From assembly GCA_963721335.1 (NCBI GenBank), contig CAVRIV010000008.1:1116001-1180000 (forward strand): a DNA stretch of 64,000 bases, written 5' to 3'. A model generated the notes under the pieces. It saw only the letters and a program-made list of their open reading frames with translations. It was not told where the DNA came from and did no database searches. Numbering within the stretch: the stretch's first letter is position 1; the number at the start of each line of letters is the position of its first letter. Source of the stretch: CAVXDY01 sp963721335. Lineage in GTDB: Bacteria > Actinomycetota > Thermoleophilia > Miltoncostaeales > Miltoncostaeaceae. A program made the translations under genes and the position numbers. Positions 45,420-55,377 of the stretch are shown here, in pieces.

Positions 45420-45492
45420 TGGGCGTTACTGGGCTCGAACCAGTGACCCCCAGCTTGTCGAGCTGGTGCTCTCCCAACTGAGCTAAACGCCC
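45420..45492 (-). tRNA. tRNA-Val (GAC), unusual C at position 33
   Basis: Minus-strand 73-nt cloverleaf: 7-bp acceptor GGGCGTT/AACGCCC, D arm GCTCAGTTGGGAGAGC, 5-bp anticodon stem CCAGC/GCTGG, T arm with GGTTCGAGCC, discriminator A, no encoded CCA. The loop TCGACAA places GAC as anticodon (valine). Position 33 is C instead of the near-universal U. No other structural defect. Confidence 0.85.
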
Positions 45493-45542
45493 GCGAGCGG
45501 GGATCGTACCAGCGGCGCGGGGCTCGCCGAGAGGGTGAGCCG

Positions 45543-46936
45543 CTACGTCACCAGGGGCAGGCGCGCGGCGTCGATCTTGGGCAGCACCCGCGCCGCCTCC
45601 ACCCCGAGCCACGACTCCAGCAGGCTGGCGTAGACCGTGCGGAACTCCGTGGTCACCAGCAGGTTGTCGTCCTCGTCGAGCCGCGCGAGCCCGGGGAACT
45701 CGCTGCGGATGCCGCCGTTGGCGCGGTCGCCGACCACCATCACCAGGCCCGCCGGCGCCGTGGTCGGTGCCGAGGACTGTCGTTGTCCTCGGGACGGCGG
45801 CCGAACTCGCTCCACACGAGGGTGAGGACGCGGCTCGAGAGGCCGCGCGCCTCGAGGTCGGCCTGCCATGCGCACAGGGAGTCGCAGAGGTCGGTGAGCA
45901 GCTCGGCGTGCGTCGTCGAGCTGCTCGTCGTGGGTGTCGAACCCGCCGATCGACAGCGCGGCGACGCGCGTGCCGAAGCCGGCGCCCAGCATGCGCGCCA
46001 GGTTCCTGCAGCCCCGTGCCGAGGTCGGTGTCGGGGTACGCCATCGGCACCGGCGGCAGCGGGTGGTCGTCGTCCACCTTCAGCGGCTGCGAGCTGGTCG
46101 CGCACCCGGAACGCGTTCAGGTAGGTGCGCCGCGCGGCGGCGAGGGCCGGGGACGCCGTGCGCCCGGTTGCGGCGTCGCGGTAGGCGCGCACGAAGCCCT
46201 CGTCGCGCCAGACGCCCTCGATGTAGAAGTCGAAGTTGCTCGGGTCGTAGACCGTCGCCGTGGGGCGCGCGCTTCGACTGCAGGACCGGGTCGGGCGAAT
46301 AGGAGACGCTGATCCCCTGCAGCGGGTTGTCGGTGCCGCCGACCGCGTCGAGGGTCCGGCCCAGCCAGCCGGTCGTTCTCGAACGAGGGCCCCACGATGC
46401 CGCGGCGCCAGTAGGCGGCGGAGTTGAAGTGGGACTGGTCGGCGTCGGCGAAGTCCACCGACGGCAGCACGGCCACCTTGCCCGCGTCGTACAGGGCCTT
46501 CAGCCCGGCGAGCGAGGGGTGCCAGCCGAACTCGGGCGACCCGGTGACCGGGAGGGTCGTGCCGGCGCGATGCGCGAGGCGCGTGCGCAGGGCTCGGTAG
46601 TGGGGGTCGGCGAGCGGGACGAGCGTGTTGAGGCCGTCGTTGCCCCCGTCGAGGTAGAGCGAGACGAGGATCGTGGCGTCGGGCGCCGGTCGCGCCTGGG
46701 CGGCGGCGGCCTCGAGCACCCCGCGCGTGGAGAGGCCGGCGATGCGCGCTGGCGGCGATCCACAGCCCCACGCCGCGCTCGAGCAGGTTGCGCCGGGTGA
46801 GCCCGCCCTGGCGGGCGAACGCCTGCAGGCCGTCGAGGGCGTCGGCGGGCACCGGCACCACCTCGCTGGCGCGACCGAGGAACGCGCGCCGGCTGGCGCG
46901 CCAGTCGCCGCAGCCTCGGATCGGGGCGGGGCTCAT
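45543..46936 (-). CDS. DUF1501 protein with twin-arginine signal (many frame breaks)
   Basis: About 450 residues. N-terminus MSPAPIRGCGDWRASRRAFL and a twin-arginine stretch GGLTRRNLLERGVGLWIAAS. Core: ILVSLYLDGGNDGLNTLVPL, FGWHPSLAGLKALYDAGKVA, DQSHFNSAAYWRRG, LSIGGFDTHDEQL and VWSEFGRRPEDNDS, which are hallmarks of the DUF1501/sulfatase-like family. It ends EAARVLPKIDAARLPLVT. Located 10 bases downstream of the DUF1800 gene; the two families are usually paired. Exported, function unknown. Confidence 0.88.
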
Positions 46937-46946
46937 CGCGGCCTCC

Positions 46947-48652
46947 TCAGCAGACCTGGGCGTCGGGGCCGGCCAGCAGCAGGTGCCGCAGCACGCGCTG
47001 GCGCTCGGGGTAGTAGTGCTCGACCTCCCACTTCTCGGTGCGCCCGTTCACCGACTTCACGGCGTAGCGCTGCAGCGCCTTCGTGGTGCGGGTGCCCACC
47101 CGGGGGCGGCCCGTCGCCGCGACCGCGCTGGCGATGGCCTTGTGCGGGAGTCTGCTTGGCCGAGATCGAGCCGTCCTTGATGGTCTCGCGCAGCACGACG
47201 GTGGCGGCGTCGAACCGCGCCCGGATCGAGCTGGTCGACAGCCAGGCCGTGCCGCCCTCCCAGCCGCTGACGTTGGGCGGGTGGAACGGCACCTGGCCCA
47301 TCTGGTCGAGGCGGTAGACCCAGCTCTCGTCGTCCACCCGCCGTCCGGTCAGCGCGCAGCAGGCCCGCCGCGTAGACGAACGGCGGCTTGACCATGTCCG
47401 GGTCGTCGAGCTGGGCGTAGAGGAGCTTGTTGGTGAGGATGTCGCGAAGCACCGGCCGCACGTCGGTGTCCGCGTTGCGGTAGATGCGGACGAGCCGCGC
47501 GACCAGCTTGGGCGGGCAGGTCTGCGGCGAGAAGTAGCCCCAGAGCTTTTCGCAGAGGTAGGGCGCGTGCGCCTTGTGGGCGATCGCCGAGGTCGACCAC
47601 GTCGAGCGGCTGGAATTTCCCGGTCCGCCCCAGGATCCGCTTCGTGCCGCCGTCGTGGCGGTCGGGGTCGAAGCCGAAGCGCCCGGACTCGTAGTCGAAG
47701 GTGAAGCCCGTGAGCGCCCGCGCGGCCTCGCGCACGTCGCGCTCGGTGTAGCCGTTGTTGACGCCGAGGGTGAACAGCTCCAGCAGCTCGCGCGCGTAGT
47801 TCTCGTTGGGCGACCCCTTCTCGGAGTTGGCGAGGCTCAGCCAGAGCTGCATCGCGCGGTCGCGGGTCATGGCGCGGGCCAGGTCGCGGAAGCGCCCCAG
47901 GGAGAGCCGCCGCAGCGTGTCGTACTGCTTGAGCATCAGCCGCGTGTCCCCCACCCCGGAGTTCGAGGTGGCGAAGTGGTCGTGCCAGTTGAAGGTCATC
48001 CGCTCGACCAGCGGGTGCCGGGCGCGCACCGCCCGGTCGAGCCACCACAGCACGTCGTGCCCGTAGGCGTTGACCGGGTCGAGCGGCGCGCCCTCGACCC
48101 GGGCCGGGCGGCCCTCGAAGGGCGCCCCGCGCGGGCGCAGCAGCTCGTCGACCGCGCCCTCGCAGGCCCAGGCGCGCCAGCCGGTCGATGTCGCGCGGGC
48201 GCCCGCCGAAGCCGGCGCGCCACAGCAGGCGCTCGATCCTCGCCCGCTCGGCGCGGACGCTCACCCGCGGCGGTCGGCGCGTGACCGTCACGGTGAACCT
48301 CATGCCGCTCGCGGCGTGGTCGGCCACGGTGCAGAAGAACGTGTACCGGCCGCGGCCGAGCCGGGTGCGGATCTCGCTGAGCCCGTCGGGGCGCACCATG
48401 CCCGTCTCGGCGCGGCCGACGCCCCTCGGTCCCAGGATGCGCAGGTCGTGGTCGTCCTCGCCGATGTTCTTGAGCTGCAGGCGCAGCACCCCGGCGGGCA
48501 GCGTGCGGCGGCTCGGCGAGAAGCGGAACTCGTCGGCGAACACGAGCATCCGCGCCGGCGGGGGTGGCGCGAGGGGGCTGGACGGCGAAGGGCAGCACGG
48601 GCGTCTCTGACGCTATCGACGGCCCGCGCCGATTCCGTGAGCGCGGCGTCAT
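46947..48652 (-). CDS. Cupredoxin-like domain fused to DUF1800 protein (many frame breaks)
   Basis: About 550 residues; start uncertain (ATG 48652 or GTG 48598). Residues near the N-terminus form a cupredoxin-like domain: FADEFRFSPSRRTLPAGVL, EDDHDLRILG and YTFFCTVADHAASGMRF. The H, the C, the H four residues on and the M look like type-1 copper ligands. Then DUF1800: ERLLWRAGFGGRPRDIDRLA, RMTFNWHDHFATSNSGVGD, QLWLSLANSEKGSPNENYA and ALTGFTFDYESGRFGFD, ending PFHPPNVSGWEGGTAWL. Many frame breaks. First gene of the pair with DUF1501. Confidence 0.85.
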
Positions 48653-48708
48653 GGTGATGTTCGGTCTTTTCGAGTCCCGGCCGCCGACCCCGCTGATACC
48701 GTGCCCGC

Positions 48709-49840
48709 GTGTACGACGTGGGCATCGCGGGGGCCGGGCAGCTGGCCCGGATGACCTGCCTCGCCGCCTGGCCGCTGGGCCTGCGGGTGGCGGTGCTCGG
48801 ACGCCCCGACGAGCCCGCCGCGCCGATGGCCGCGACGGTCGTCGAGGGCGACTGGAAGGACGCCGAGGCCGTGGCCGCGCCTGGGCGCGGCGGTGGGCGT
48901 CGTGACGCTCGAGAACGAGTTCGTCGACGCCCGGGCCCTCGCCGCGGTGCAGGCGGCCGGGACCGCCGTGCGCCCCGGCGCGGCCTCCCTCGCGCACGGT
49001 GCAGGACAAGGCGCTCCAGAAGGAGCTGCTCGCGCGCCGCCGGCCTGCCGACCGCCCCCTTCCTGGTGGTCGACCGGCCGGCGGGACCTGGCCGCCGCCG
49101 GCCGCGACCTGGGCTGGCCGCTGATGCTGAAGGCGCGCCGGCTGGGCTACGACGGCTACGGCAACGCCACCTGCGCCGACGAGGACGAGGCCCGCGAGGC
49201 GATCGACCGCCTGGACGCGCGGCGACGGCGTCCTGGTGGAGGGATGGTGCGTCTTCGAACGCGAGCTGGCGGCGATGGTGGCCCGCTCCCCCTCGGGCGC
49301 GGAGCGCGTCTACCCGGTCGTGGAGACGGTCCAGCGCAACCACGTCTGCCATGAGGTGATCGCCCCGGCGCCGGTCGGCGCCGAGGCCCTGGCGCGGGCG
49401 GCCGAGGTGGCCGCGGCCGCCGCCGCGGCGGCCGCGCGGGCATTGGCGTGACCGGCGTCGAGATGTTCCTGCTCCCCGACGGCGAGGTGCTCGTGAACGA
49501 GCTCGCCCCCCGGCCCCACAACTCGGGCCACTACACGATCGAGGCCTGCGAGACCTCGCAGTTCGAGAACCACCTGCGCGGCGTGCTCGACCTGCCGCTC
49601 GGCGAGGTGGGCATGCGGACGCCCGCGGCGGCGATGGTCAACCTGCTCGGCACGCACGACGGGACCGGCCCAGCCCGCCCTGGCGCCGGCGCTCGCGGTC
49701 GCCGGCGCGCACCTGCACCTCTACGACAAGGCGCAGGTGCGGCCGGGCCGCAAGATGGGGCACGTGACCGCCCTGGGCGCCGACGCCCGGAGGATGCCCT
49801 CGAGCGCGCCCGCCGCGCCGCCGCCGCGGTCGGGCTGTGA
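48709..49840 (+). CDS. purK: N5-carboxyaminoimidazole ribonucleotide synthase (many extra bases)
   Basis: About 375 residues from GTG 48709. ATP-grasp protein: N-terminal DVGIAGAGQLARMTCLAAWP, VEGDWKDAEAVAA, VTLENEFVDARALAAV, VQDKALQKELLARR, the ATP site PLMLKARRLGYDGYGNA, VEGWCVFERELAAMVARSPS, FLLPDGEVLVNELAPRPHNS and GHYTIEACETSQFENHLRGV. Converts AIR plus bicarbonate and ATP to N5-CAIR in purine synthesis. About seven extra bases, mostly C/G pairs. Its TGA overlaps the purE GTG. Confidence 0.94.
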
Positions 49841-50349
49841 GCCCGGACCCCCGGCCCCCGCTGGTGGGCGTCGTGATGGGCAGCGACAGCGACCTGCCCG
49901 GTGATGGGCGGCGCGGGCGCGGTGCTCGCCGAGCTCGGGCGTGCCCCACGAGGTGCGCGTGGTGTCCGCCCACCGCACCCCCCACGACATGATCGCCTAC
50001 GGGGGCGAGGCCGCCGACCGGGGCCTGCGCGTGATCGTGGCCGGCGCCGGCGGCGCCGCCCACCTGCCGGGGATGCTCGCGGCGGTGACGACGCTGCCCG
50101 GTGATCGGCGTGCCCGTGCGCGCGCAGGCGCTCGACGGCCTCGACTCGCTGCTGTCGATCGTCCAGATGCCGCGCGGGGTGCCGGTGGCGACGGTGGCGA
50201 TCGACGGCGGCCGCAACGCCGGGCTGCTCGCCGCCCAGATCCTGGCCCTCTCGGATCCCGAGCTCGCACGCCGCATCGCGGCCGTGCGCGCCCAGATGGT
50301 GGAGTCGGCGCACACCGCGGACGAGAAGGTGCGGAACCGGCAGCGGTGA
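49837..50349 (+). CDS. purE: N5-carboxyaminoimidazole ribonucleotide mutase (three extra bases)
   Basis: About 169 residues from GTG 49837. PLVGVVMGSDSDLPVM with the class I GSDSD motif, VVSAHRTPHDMIAYG (catalytic H), IVAGAGGAAHLPGMLAAVT, PVIGVPVRAQALDGLDSLLS and IVQMPRGVPVATVAI. Mutates N5-CAIR to CAIR. Three extra bases sit at 49899/49900, 49936/49937 and 50099/50100 as CC{C,G}GTG, CT{C,G}GGC and CC{C,G}GTG. Collapsing restores the canonical DLPVM and LPVIG. Operon with purK. Confidence 0.95.
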
Positions 50350-50403
50350 GTCCCGCGCTGAGGGGGCTCGCGCCGCGGCGGGGATGATGGGAGGATCGCG
50401 GCC

Positions 50404-51213
50404 ATGTCCACCGGCCGCGTGCCCTTCCTCATCGGCGCCCTCGCCCTGGCGGCGGGCGGCGCGGCGGGCCTCGGCGCTGCGCTCGCGGACGACGCGCCGG
50501 CCGCCACCCGGCTCCACGGGGGCGGCGACGCGACGACGATCGTGCGCGGCTCCGGCAACATCCGCCCGGCGGTCGCCCGCTTCCGCGCCCTCCTGGGCCC
50601 GGACAACGGTGGCGGGCCGGGCCGGCACGCCTCCGGCCGCCGGGAGATCAACTGGGACGCCGTGCCCGACCGGCTGGCCTCCCCCAACGCCCTGCCGGGC
50701 GGCTTCTTCAACGCGCGCCGCGCGCCGCGCGCGCGGGGGGCCCGGCTCCAGACCCCGGGCACGCACGTCGCCGTGAGCGCCGACTCGAGCAACCCGGCGG
50801 GGGCGGCGGTGCGCTTCGGCGACGTCAACCCGACCTATTCGGCGCAGTTCCGGACCTTCAGCCCCCAGCGGCTGTTCTCCCCCATCGGCAGCAACATCGT
50901 GAACCTCCGCTTCTCGGTGCCGGGCACCGGGCGCCCCGCGGTCGTGCGCGGGTTCGGCGCCGTCTACACGGGCGTGGACCGGCGGGAGAACACGGCGTTC
51001 CGATACTTCGACGCGCAGGGGAGGTCGCTCGGCACCTTCCGGGTGCCGGTCTCACGCAACGGGCTCTCGTTCCTCGGCGTCGTCTTCCCGAGCGCGGTGG
51101 TCGCGCGGGTGCGGATCGAGTACGGCAGCGGCCCGCTGGGCCCGACGGACAGTCCGACCTACGACGCCGCCGTGATGGACGACTTCATCTACGGGGAGCC
51201 ACAGCGCCGATAG
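50404..51213 (+). CDS. Secreted hypothetical protein
   Basis: 269 residues. Signal peptide FLIGALALAAGGAAGLGAAL. The mature protein has GNIRPAVARFRALLGPDNGG, REINWDAVPDRLASPNALPG, then AGAAVRFGDVNPTYSAQFRTFSP. A jelly-roll-like strand pattern ends SPTYDAAVMDDFIYGE. Resembles secreted proteins with a PEP-CTERM or concanavalin-like fold, but no catalytic residue is certain. Same strand as the following methyltransferase. Confidence 0.7.
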   Translation: MSTGRVPFLIGALALAAGGAAGLGAALADDAPAATRLHGGGDATTIVRGSGNIRPAVARFRALLGPDNGGGPGRHASGRREINWDAVPDRLASPNALPGGFFNARRAPRARGARLQTPGTHVAVSADSSNPAGAAVRFGDVNPTYSAQFRTFSPQRLFSPIGSNIVNLRFSVPGTGRPAVVRGFGAVYTGVDRRENTAFRYFDAQGRSLGTFRVPVSRNGLSFLGVVFPSAVVARVRIEYGSGPLGPTDSPTYDAAVMDDFIYGEPQRR

Positions 51214-51220
51214 GAGTTCC

Positions 51221-52316
51221 ATGACGACCGCAGCTTCCGCCGACGCACGTCGTGACGAGCTGGTCGAGCGGCTCTTCGGCAGCGCGTTGGGCGCCATGGA
51301 TCTTCTCTGCGTCTACCTGGGCGATCGGCTCGGGATGTACAGAGCACTCGCGGACGCGGGCGGCGTCGACGTCCGCGGAGTTGGCGAGCGCGGCCGGTGT
51401 GAACGAGCGTTACGCGCGCGAGTGGCTGGAGCAGCAGGCGATGGCCGGCATCCTCGAGGCGCAGGATCCCAGCGCCTCGGACACCGAACGCCGCTACGCC
51501 GTGCCCGCCGGCCACCACGAGGTCCTGCTCGACGGGGGCAGCCTCAACCACATGGCCCCGATGGCTCAGCTCCTTGTCGCATGTGCCCTGCCGATCCACG
51601 CCGTGCTCGCGGCGTTCCGAACCGGCGACGGGGTGCCGTACGCCGATTACGGCGCCGACCTCCACGAGGGCCAGGCGCGCTTCACCCAGCCGCTGTTCGA
51701 CAGCCTCCTCGCGACCGATTGGTTCCCCGCGGTGCCGGCGATCCACGATCGCCTCAATAGCGATCCGCCGGCGCGGGTCGCCGACGTCGCGTGCGGGCTC
51801 GGCCGGTCGAGCATCGCGATCGCCCGCGGCTACCCCAAGGTCACGGTCGACGGGATCGACCTCGACCAGGCCTCGATCGCACGAGCTCAGGAGCTCCTCC
51901 CCGGGAGCGGTGTGGAGGACCGGGTCGCGTTCAGCTGCCGGGACGCCGCGGATCCCGAGCTGTCCGGCCGCTACGACCTCGTGACGATCTTCGAGGCGCT
52001 GCACGACATGTCATATCCGGTTGACGTGCTCCGGACCGCGCGTGGGCTGCTCTCGCAGGGGGGCCGCGTGCTCGTCGCCGACGAGCGGACGGCCGAGCGC
52101 TTCGCGCTGGACGCGGGAGACGTGGAGCGCCTCTACTACGGGTTCAGCGTGCTGCACTGCCTGCCCGTGGGGATGGTCGGCGAGAACGCCGCCGGAACCG
52201 GCACCGTCATGCGCGAGGACACCGTGCGCGGCTACGCGGAACAGGCCGGCTTCGCGGGTTGCGAAGTCGCGCCGATCGAGAACGACTTCTGGCGCTTCTA
52301 CCTGCTGACGCCGTAG
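51221..52316 (+). CDS. SAM-dependent methyltransferase with N-terminal winged helix (one extra base)
   Basis: About 364 residues. ATG 51221 gives ADARRDELVERLFGSALGAM. One extra base at 51366/51367 (GT{C,G} before ACG TCC GCG) joins it to AELASAAGVNERYAREWLEQ, the winged-helix of O-methyltransferase-like proteins. The SAM site is VADVACGLGRSSIAIARGYP, then VDGIDLDQASIARAQELL, and DLVTIFEALHDMSYPVDVL follows. Ends NDFWRFYLLTP. Substrate unknown. The pattern resembles class I methyltransferases that act on small molecules. Confidence 0.88.
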
Positions 52317-52348
52317 CAGCGCCCTCGAGCACCTTCTGAAACCGCTCC

Positions 52349-53232
52349 CTAGAGCGCCGGCTTCCCGATCGCCGCGCCCTTGCGGGCGCTGAAGGCCTCG
52401 AGCATCGAGTCCGACGTCGCTCGTCCTTGGCGGCGTCGATCATGAGCCGGTACTTCTCGTTCAGCGTCGCGCGCTGCTCGCGGTAGAGGATCCCCAGCTT
52501 GAACCCGCCCCGGAGGGCGAGGTCGAAGGCGGCCACCTTGTCGGTGACGTCGTGGTCGGGGGCCACGTCGGTGACCGTCTCCTTCCACTCCTCCTGGTGG
52601 TTGTTGAACATCACGCAGGGCGAGAGCGCGTCGATGTAGCTGAAGCCGCTGTGCTCCATCGCCTGGACGATCAGCTCGGTCAGCGCCTTGGTGTTGAACG
52701 AGGCGCCGCGGGCGACGAACGAGGCGCCGGAGGCGACCGCGAAGGCGAGCGTGTTGAGCGGCGTCTCGAGGTTGCCCCACGGGGTGGAGGGCGCCTTCTG
52801 GTCGGTCAGCGACGTCGGCGAGACCTGGCCCTTGGTGAGCCCGTAGATCTCGTTGTCCATCACCAGGTAGGTGATGTCCACGTTGCGCCGCGCGGCGTGC
52901 GGGAAGTGCCCGGCGCCGATGGCGAAGCCGTCGCCGTCGCCGCCCACCGCGATCACGTTGAGCTCCGGGTTGGCGAGCTTCACGCCCATCGCCACCGGCA
53001 GCGGCCGGCCGTGGAGGGAGTGGAAGCCGTAGGTCGATGACGAAGCCCGGCAGGCGGCTGGAGCAGCCGATGCCCGAGACGACGACGGTGCGGGCGCGGG
53101 TCGAGGTCGAGCTCGCGCGAAGGCGCGGTAGAGGGAGGCGAGCACCCCGAAGTCGCCGCAGCCCGGGCACCAGATCGGCTTCAGGTCCGACTTGTAGTCG
53201 GAGGGCTTGCGCTTGGCCGCGTCGGTGCTCAA
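52349..53232 (-). CDS. korB: 2-oxoacid:ferredoxin oxidoreductase beta subunit
   Basis: About 290 residues from TTG 53232, preceded by GAAAGGA. TPP-binding subunit: KPIWCPGCGDFGVLASLYRA, VVSGIGCSSRLPGF, HGRPLPVAMGVKLANPELNV, IAVGGDGDGFAIGAGHFPHA (TPP-Mg GDGD), VMDNEIYGLTKGQVSPTSLT and SPCVMFNNHQEEWKETVTDV. Matches KorB, the beta subunit of 2-oxoglutarate:ferredoxin oxidoreductase. Frame breaks near the 3' end and near 53100 need collapse. Confidence 0.92.
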
Positions 53233-54952
53233 CTGGGTGATCCTTTCGGAGATGAGGTCCTGGATGTCCTCGGCCGTGAAGGGCAGGCCGTCGCACTTGG
53301 GGTGGCTCTCGACCTGGAGGCCGCACTCGGCGCGCACCAGGCGGGCGAGCTGCCCGGTGAAGTTCACCTCGGGCACCACCACCCGGGTCGCGTTGGCGGC
53401 GAACTGCTTGACCCGCTCGGCCGGGAACGGGCCCGAGCACCCGCGGGTAGAACGCGCCCACCGACAGCCCGCGCTCGCGCAGCGCGGTCGACGGCCTCGC
53501 GGACGGGCCCGTAGGTGGAGCCGAAGCCGATGACCGCGATGTCGGGCTGCTCGTCGCCGTAGAGCTCGTGGCGGGCGAGGCCGTTGGCGAGCGGCGCCAG
53601 CTTGGCCCAGCGCTTGGTCTGCATCCCCATGTGGATCTCGGGCGTGTAGCCCGGGTGGCCGTACTCGTCGTGCTCGATGCCGGTGGCCACGTACTGGCCG
53701 CCCTCCTCGCCCGGGATCCCCATCGGCGAGACCGAGTCGTCGGTGTAGCTCGTAGCGCTTGTAGTCGCCGTTCAGGCCCGCCGAGGTCCTGCGCTCCCAC
53801 AGCTCCACCTTGGAGGTGTCGGGCTTGTGGATGACCTCCATGCGGGTGGCGAGCCCCTGGTCGGTCAGCAGGATCACCGGTACCTGGAAGCGCTCCGAGT
53901 AGTTGAAGGCGTCGATCGTCGCCCAGAAGCAGTCCTCCACCGTGATCGGCGCGATCACGACCCGCGGCGCCTCGCCGTGGCCGCCGTAGAGGGCGTGCTG
54001 CAGGTCGGACTGCTCGGTCTTGGTGGGGAGGCCGGTGGAGGGGCCGCCGCGCTGGGCGTCGATGATCACGCAGGGGATCTCGGCCGTGCCGGCGTAGCCC
54101 AGCACCTCGGTCATCAGCGAGAGGCCCGGCCCGGAGGTGGCCGTCATCGCCTTGGCGCCGGTGTAGGAGGCGCCGAGCACCGAGCAGAGGGAGGCGATCT
54201 CGTCCTCGCACTGGATGGTCAGGCCGCCCACCTGGGGCAGCTTGGCCGACAGCCACTCGAGGATGTCCGACGCCGGGGTGATCGGGTAGCCGGCGAAGTA
54301 GGTCAGGCCGGCGGCGATGGCGCCCACGGCGATCGCCTGGTTGCCCGGACATCAGGATGCCGGTCCGCCTCGACCTCGACCGGCTCGACGATCGCGAGCG
54401 AGCCCTTGAGGTCGCCGCTCTCGTCGCCCGCCGGCGCGAAGGGCGGCGATGTTGGCCTCGGCCACCCCCTGCTTGTGGGCGTAGCGGCGGAGCACCAGCT
54501 CCTCGATGGGCGCCGTGTTGAAGGCGATGACCCCGGCCACGGCGCCGACGGCGACCATGTTCTTGGCCCGCAGCGAGCCGCCGATCTCCTTGGCGAGCTG
54601 CTCCATGCGCACCGGGCGCGCCCGGGGCAGGAACTCCTCCGGGATCTCCACGGCCGTCTCGTCGTAGAGGATGACCCCCTCGGGGCGAGAGCGCCTCCCA
54701 GTGCAGGGTCCAGGCCTCCTGGTTGAAGCACACGAGCAGATCGGCGAGCTTGCCGTGGCTGTAGATGGGCTCGTCGCCCATGCGCACCTGGTACATGCAC
54801 GGCCCGCCCTTGATCTCGGCCGGGTAGGTGCGGAAGGTCTGAGTCCAGTAGCCGCCCCGCGCGGCCGCCTGGGTGAGGATGTCGCCCGAGGAGATGACCC
54901 CCTCGCCGGACTCCCCGGCAAGCCGGATCACCACGCTCTTTCGTGCCCCCAC
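53233..54952 (-). CDS. korA: 2-oxoacid:ferredoxin oxidoreductase alpha subunit (several frame breaks)
   Basis: About 570 residues from ATG 54952. Gamma-like domain: VVIRLAGESGEGVISSGDIL, GGPCMYQVRMGDEPIYSHGK. TPP pyrimidine-binding domain: GNQAIAVGAIAAGLTYFAGY, PITPASDILEWLSAKLP, CEDEIASLCSVLGASYTGAK and TSGPGLSLMTEVLGYAGTAE. Ends in FTAEDIQDLISERI. The pattern is that of KorA. Breaks include TC{G,C}CCC, {G,C}CC TTC GCG and TC{C,G}GGC AAC CAG (EADGILMSGNQA). As written, the last part reads in the same frame as korB with no stop; the end given is the korB start. Confidence 0.92.
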
Positions 54953-55089
54953 GCCGTCCTCCCAGATCGCGTTCCCCGCCCTGCGGCCGCAGATCGCCCC
55001 GGGAGCCCCCTTGGCGCCCGCTTACCTCGAGCGGTCTCGCCGGTCCCCACGATGGTGACCGGCGTGACCGCCCGGCCGGCGGACGGTCG

Positions 55090-55118
55090 CCGAATGTTAA
55101 CCGGCGACCGGCATTCGG
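55090..55118. promoter_or_regulatory. Inverted repeat in the korA divergent region
   Basis: Arms CCGAATG (55090-55096) and CATTCGG (55112-55118) flank TTAACCGGCGACCGG, which itself holds two CCGG. It sits 138 bases before korA (minus) and 16 bases before a rightward GTG. Could be an operator or hairpin; no family assigned. Confidence 0.3.
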
Positions 55119-55133
55119 GGCAACATTGGAGGG

Positions 55134-55346
55134 GTGACGTCCGCCTCGCCTCCCCCCGAGCCCCGCGACGACCCGCGCCTGCGCGCCCGCGCGGACCTGA
55201 TCTGGTACCTGCGCCACGCCGAGATGCTCGCCCGCTGGCCCGTCCTGCCCGAGCCGTGGGCGCGGCGCCTGGAGCATCGTCGCCTCGCGCCCGACGACGA
55301 GGCCACCGGGGGTCGCGGCCCTCGTCCCTCCGAGCCGCCCCGGTGA
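55134..55346 (+). CDS. 70-residue hypothetical protein
   Basis: GTG 55134, 4 bases behind GGAGG. The sequence is basic and helical with RARADLIWYLRHAEMLARWP as its core and no signal peptide. Helix pattern suggests a small DNA- or protein-binding protein. Runs against the ABC permease gene. Not recognised. Confidence 0.5.
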   Translation: MTSASPPPEPRDDPRLRARADLIWYLRHAEMLARWPVLPEPWARRLEHRRLAPDDEATGGRGPRPSEPPR

Positions 55347-55377
55347 CCTCGCCACGCCGTCGCCCGCCGGCCGCCGG

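Noticed and set aside
42670..45492. Mobile element or prophage at the tRNA
   Set aside because: No integrase, transposase, terminal inverted repeat or tRNA-end duplication is visible.
51252..51400. Alternative N-terminus of the methyltransferase from ATG 51252
   Set aside because: It reads tryptophan- and serine-rich nonsense, while ATG 51221 in the other frame gives a natural helix and joins the main frame through one paired base at 51366/51367.
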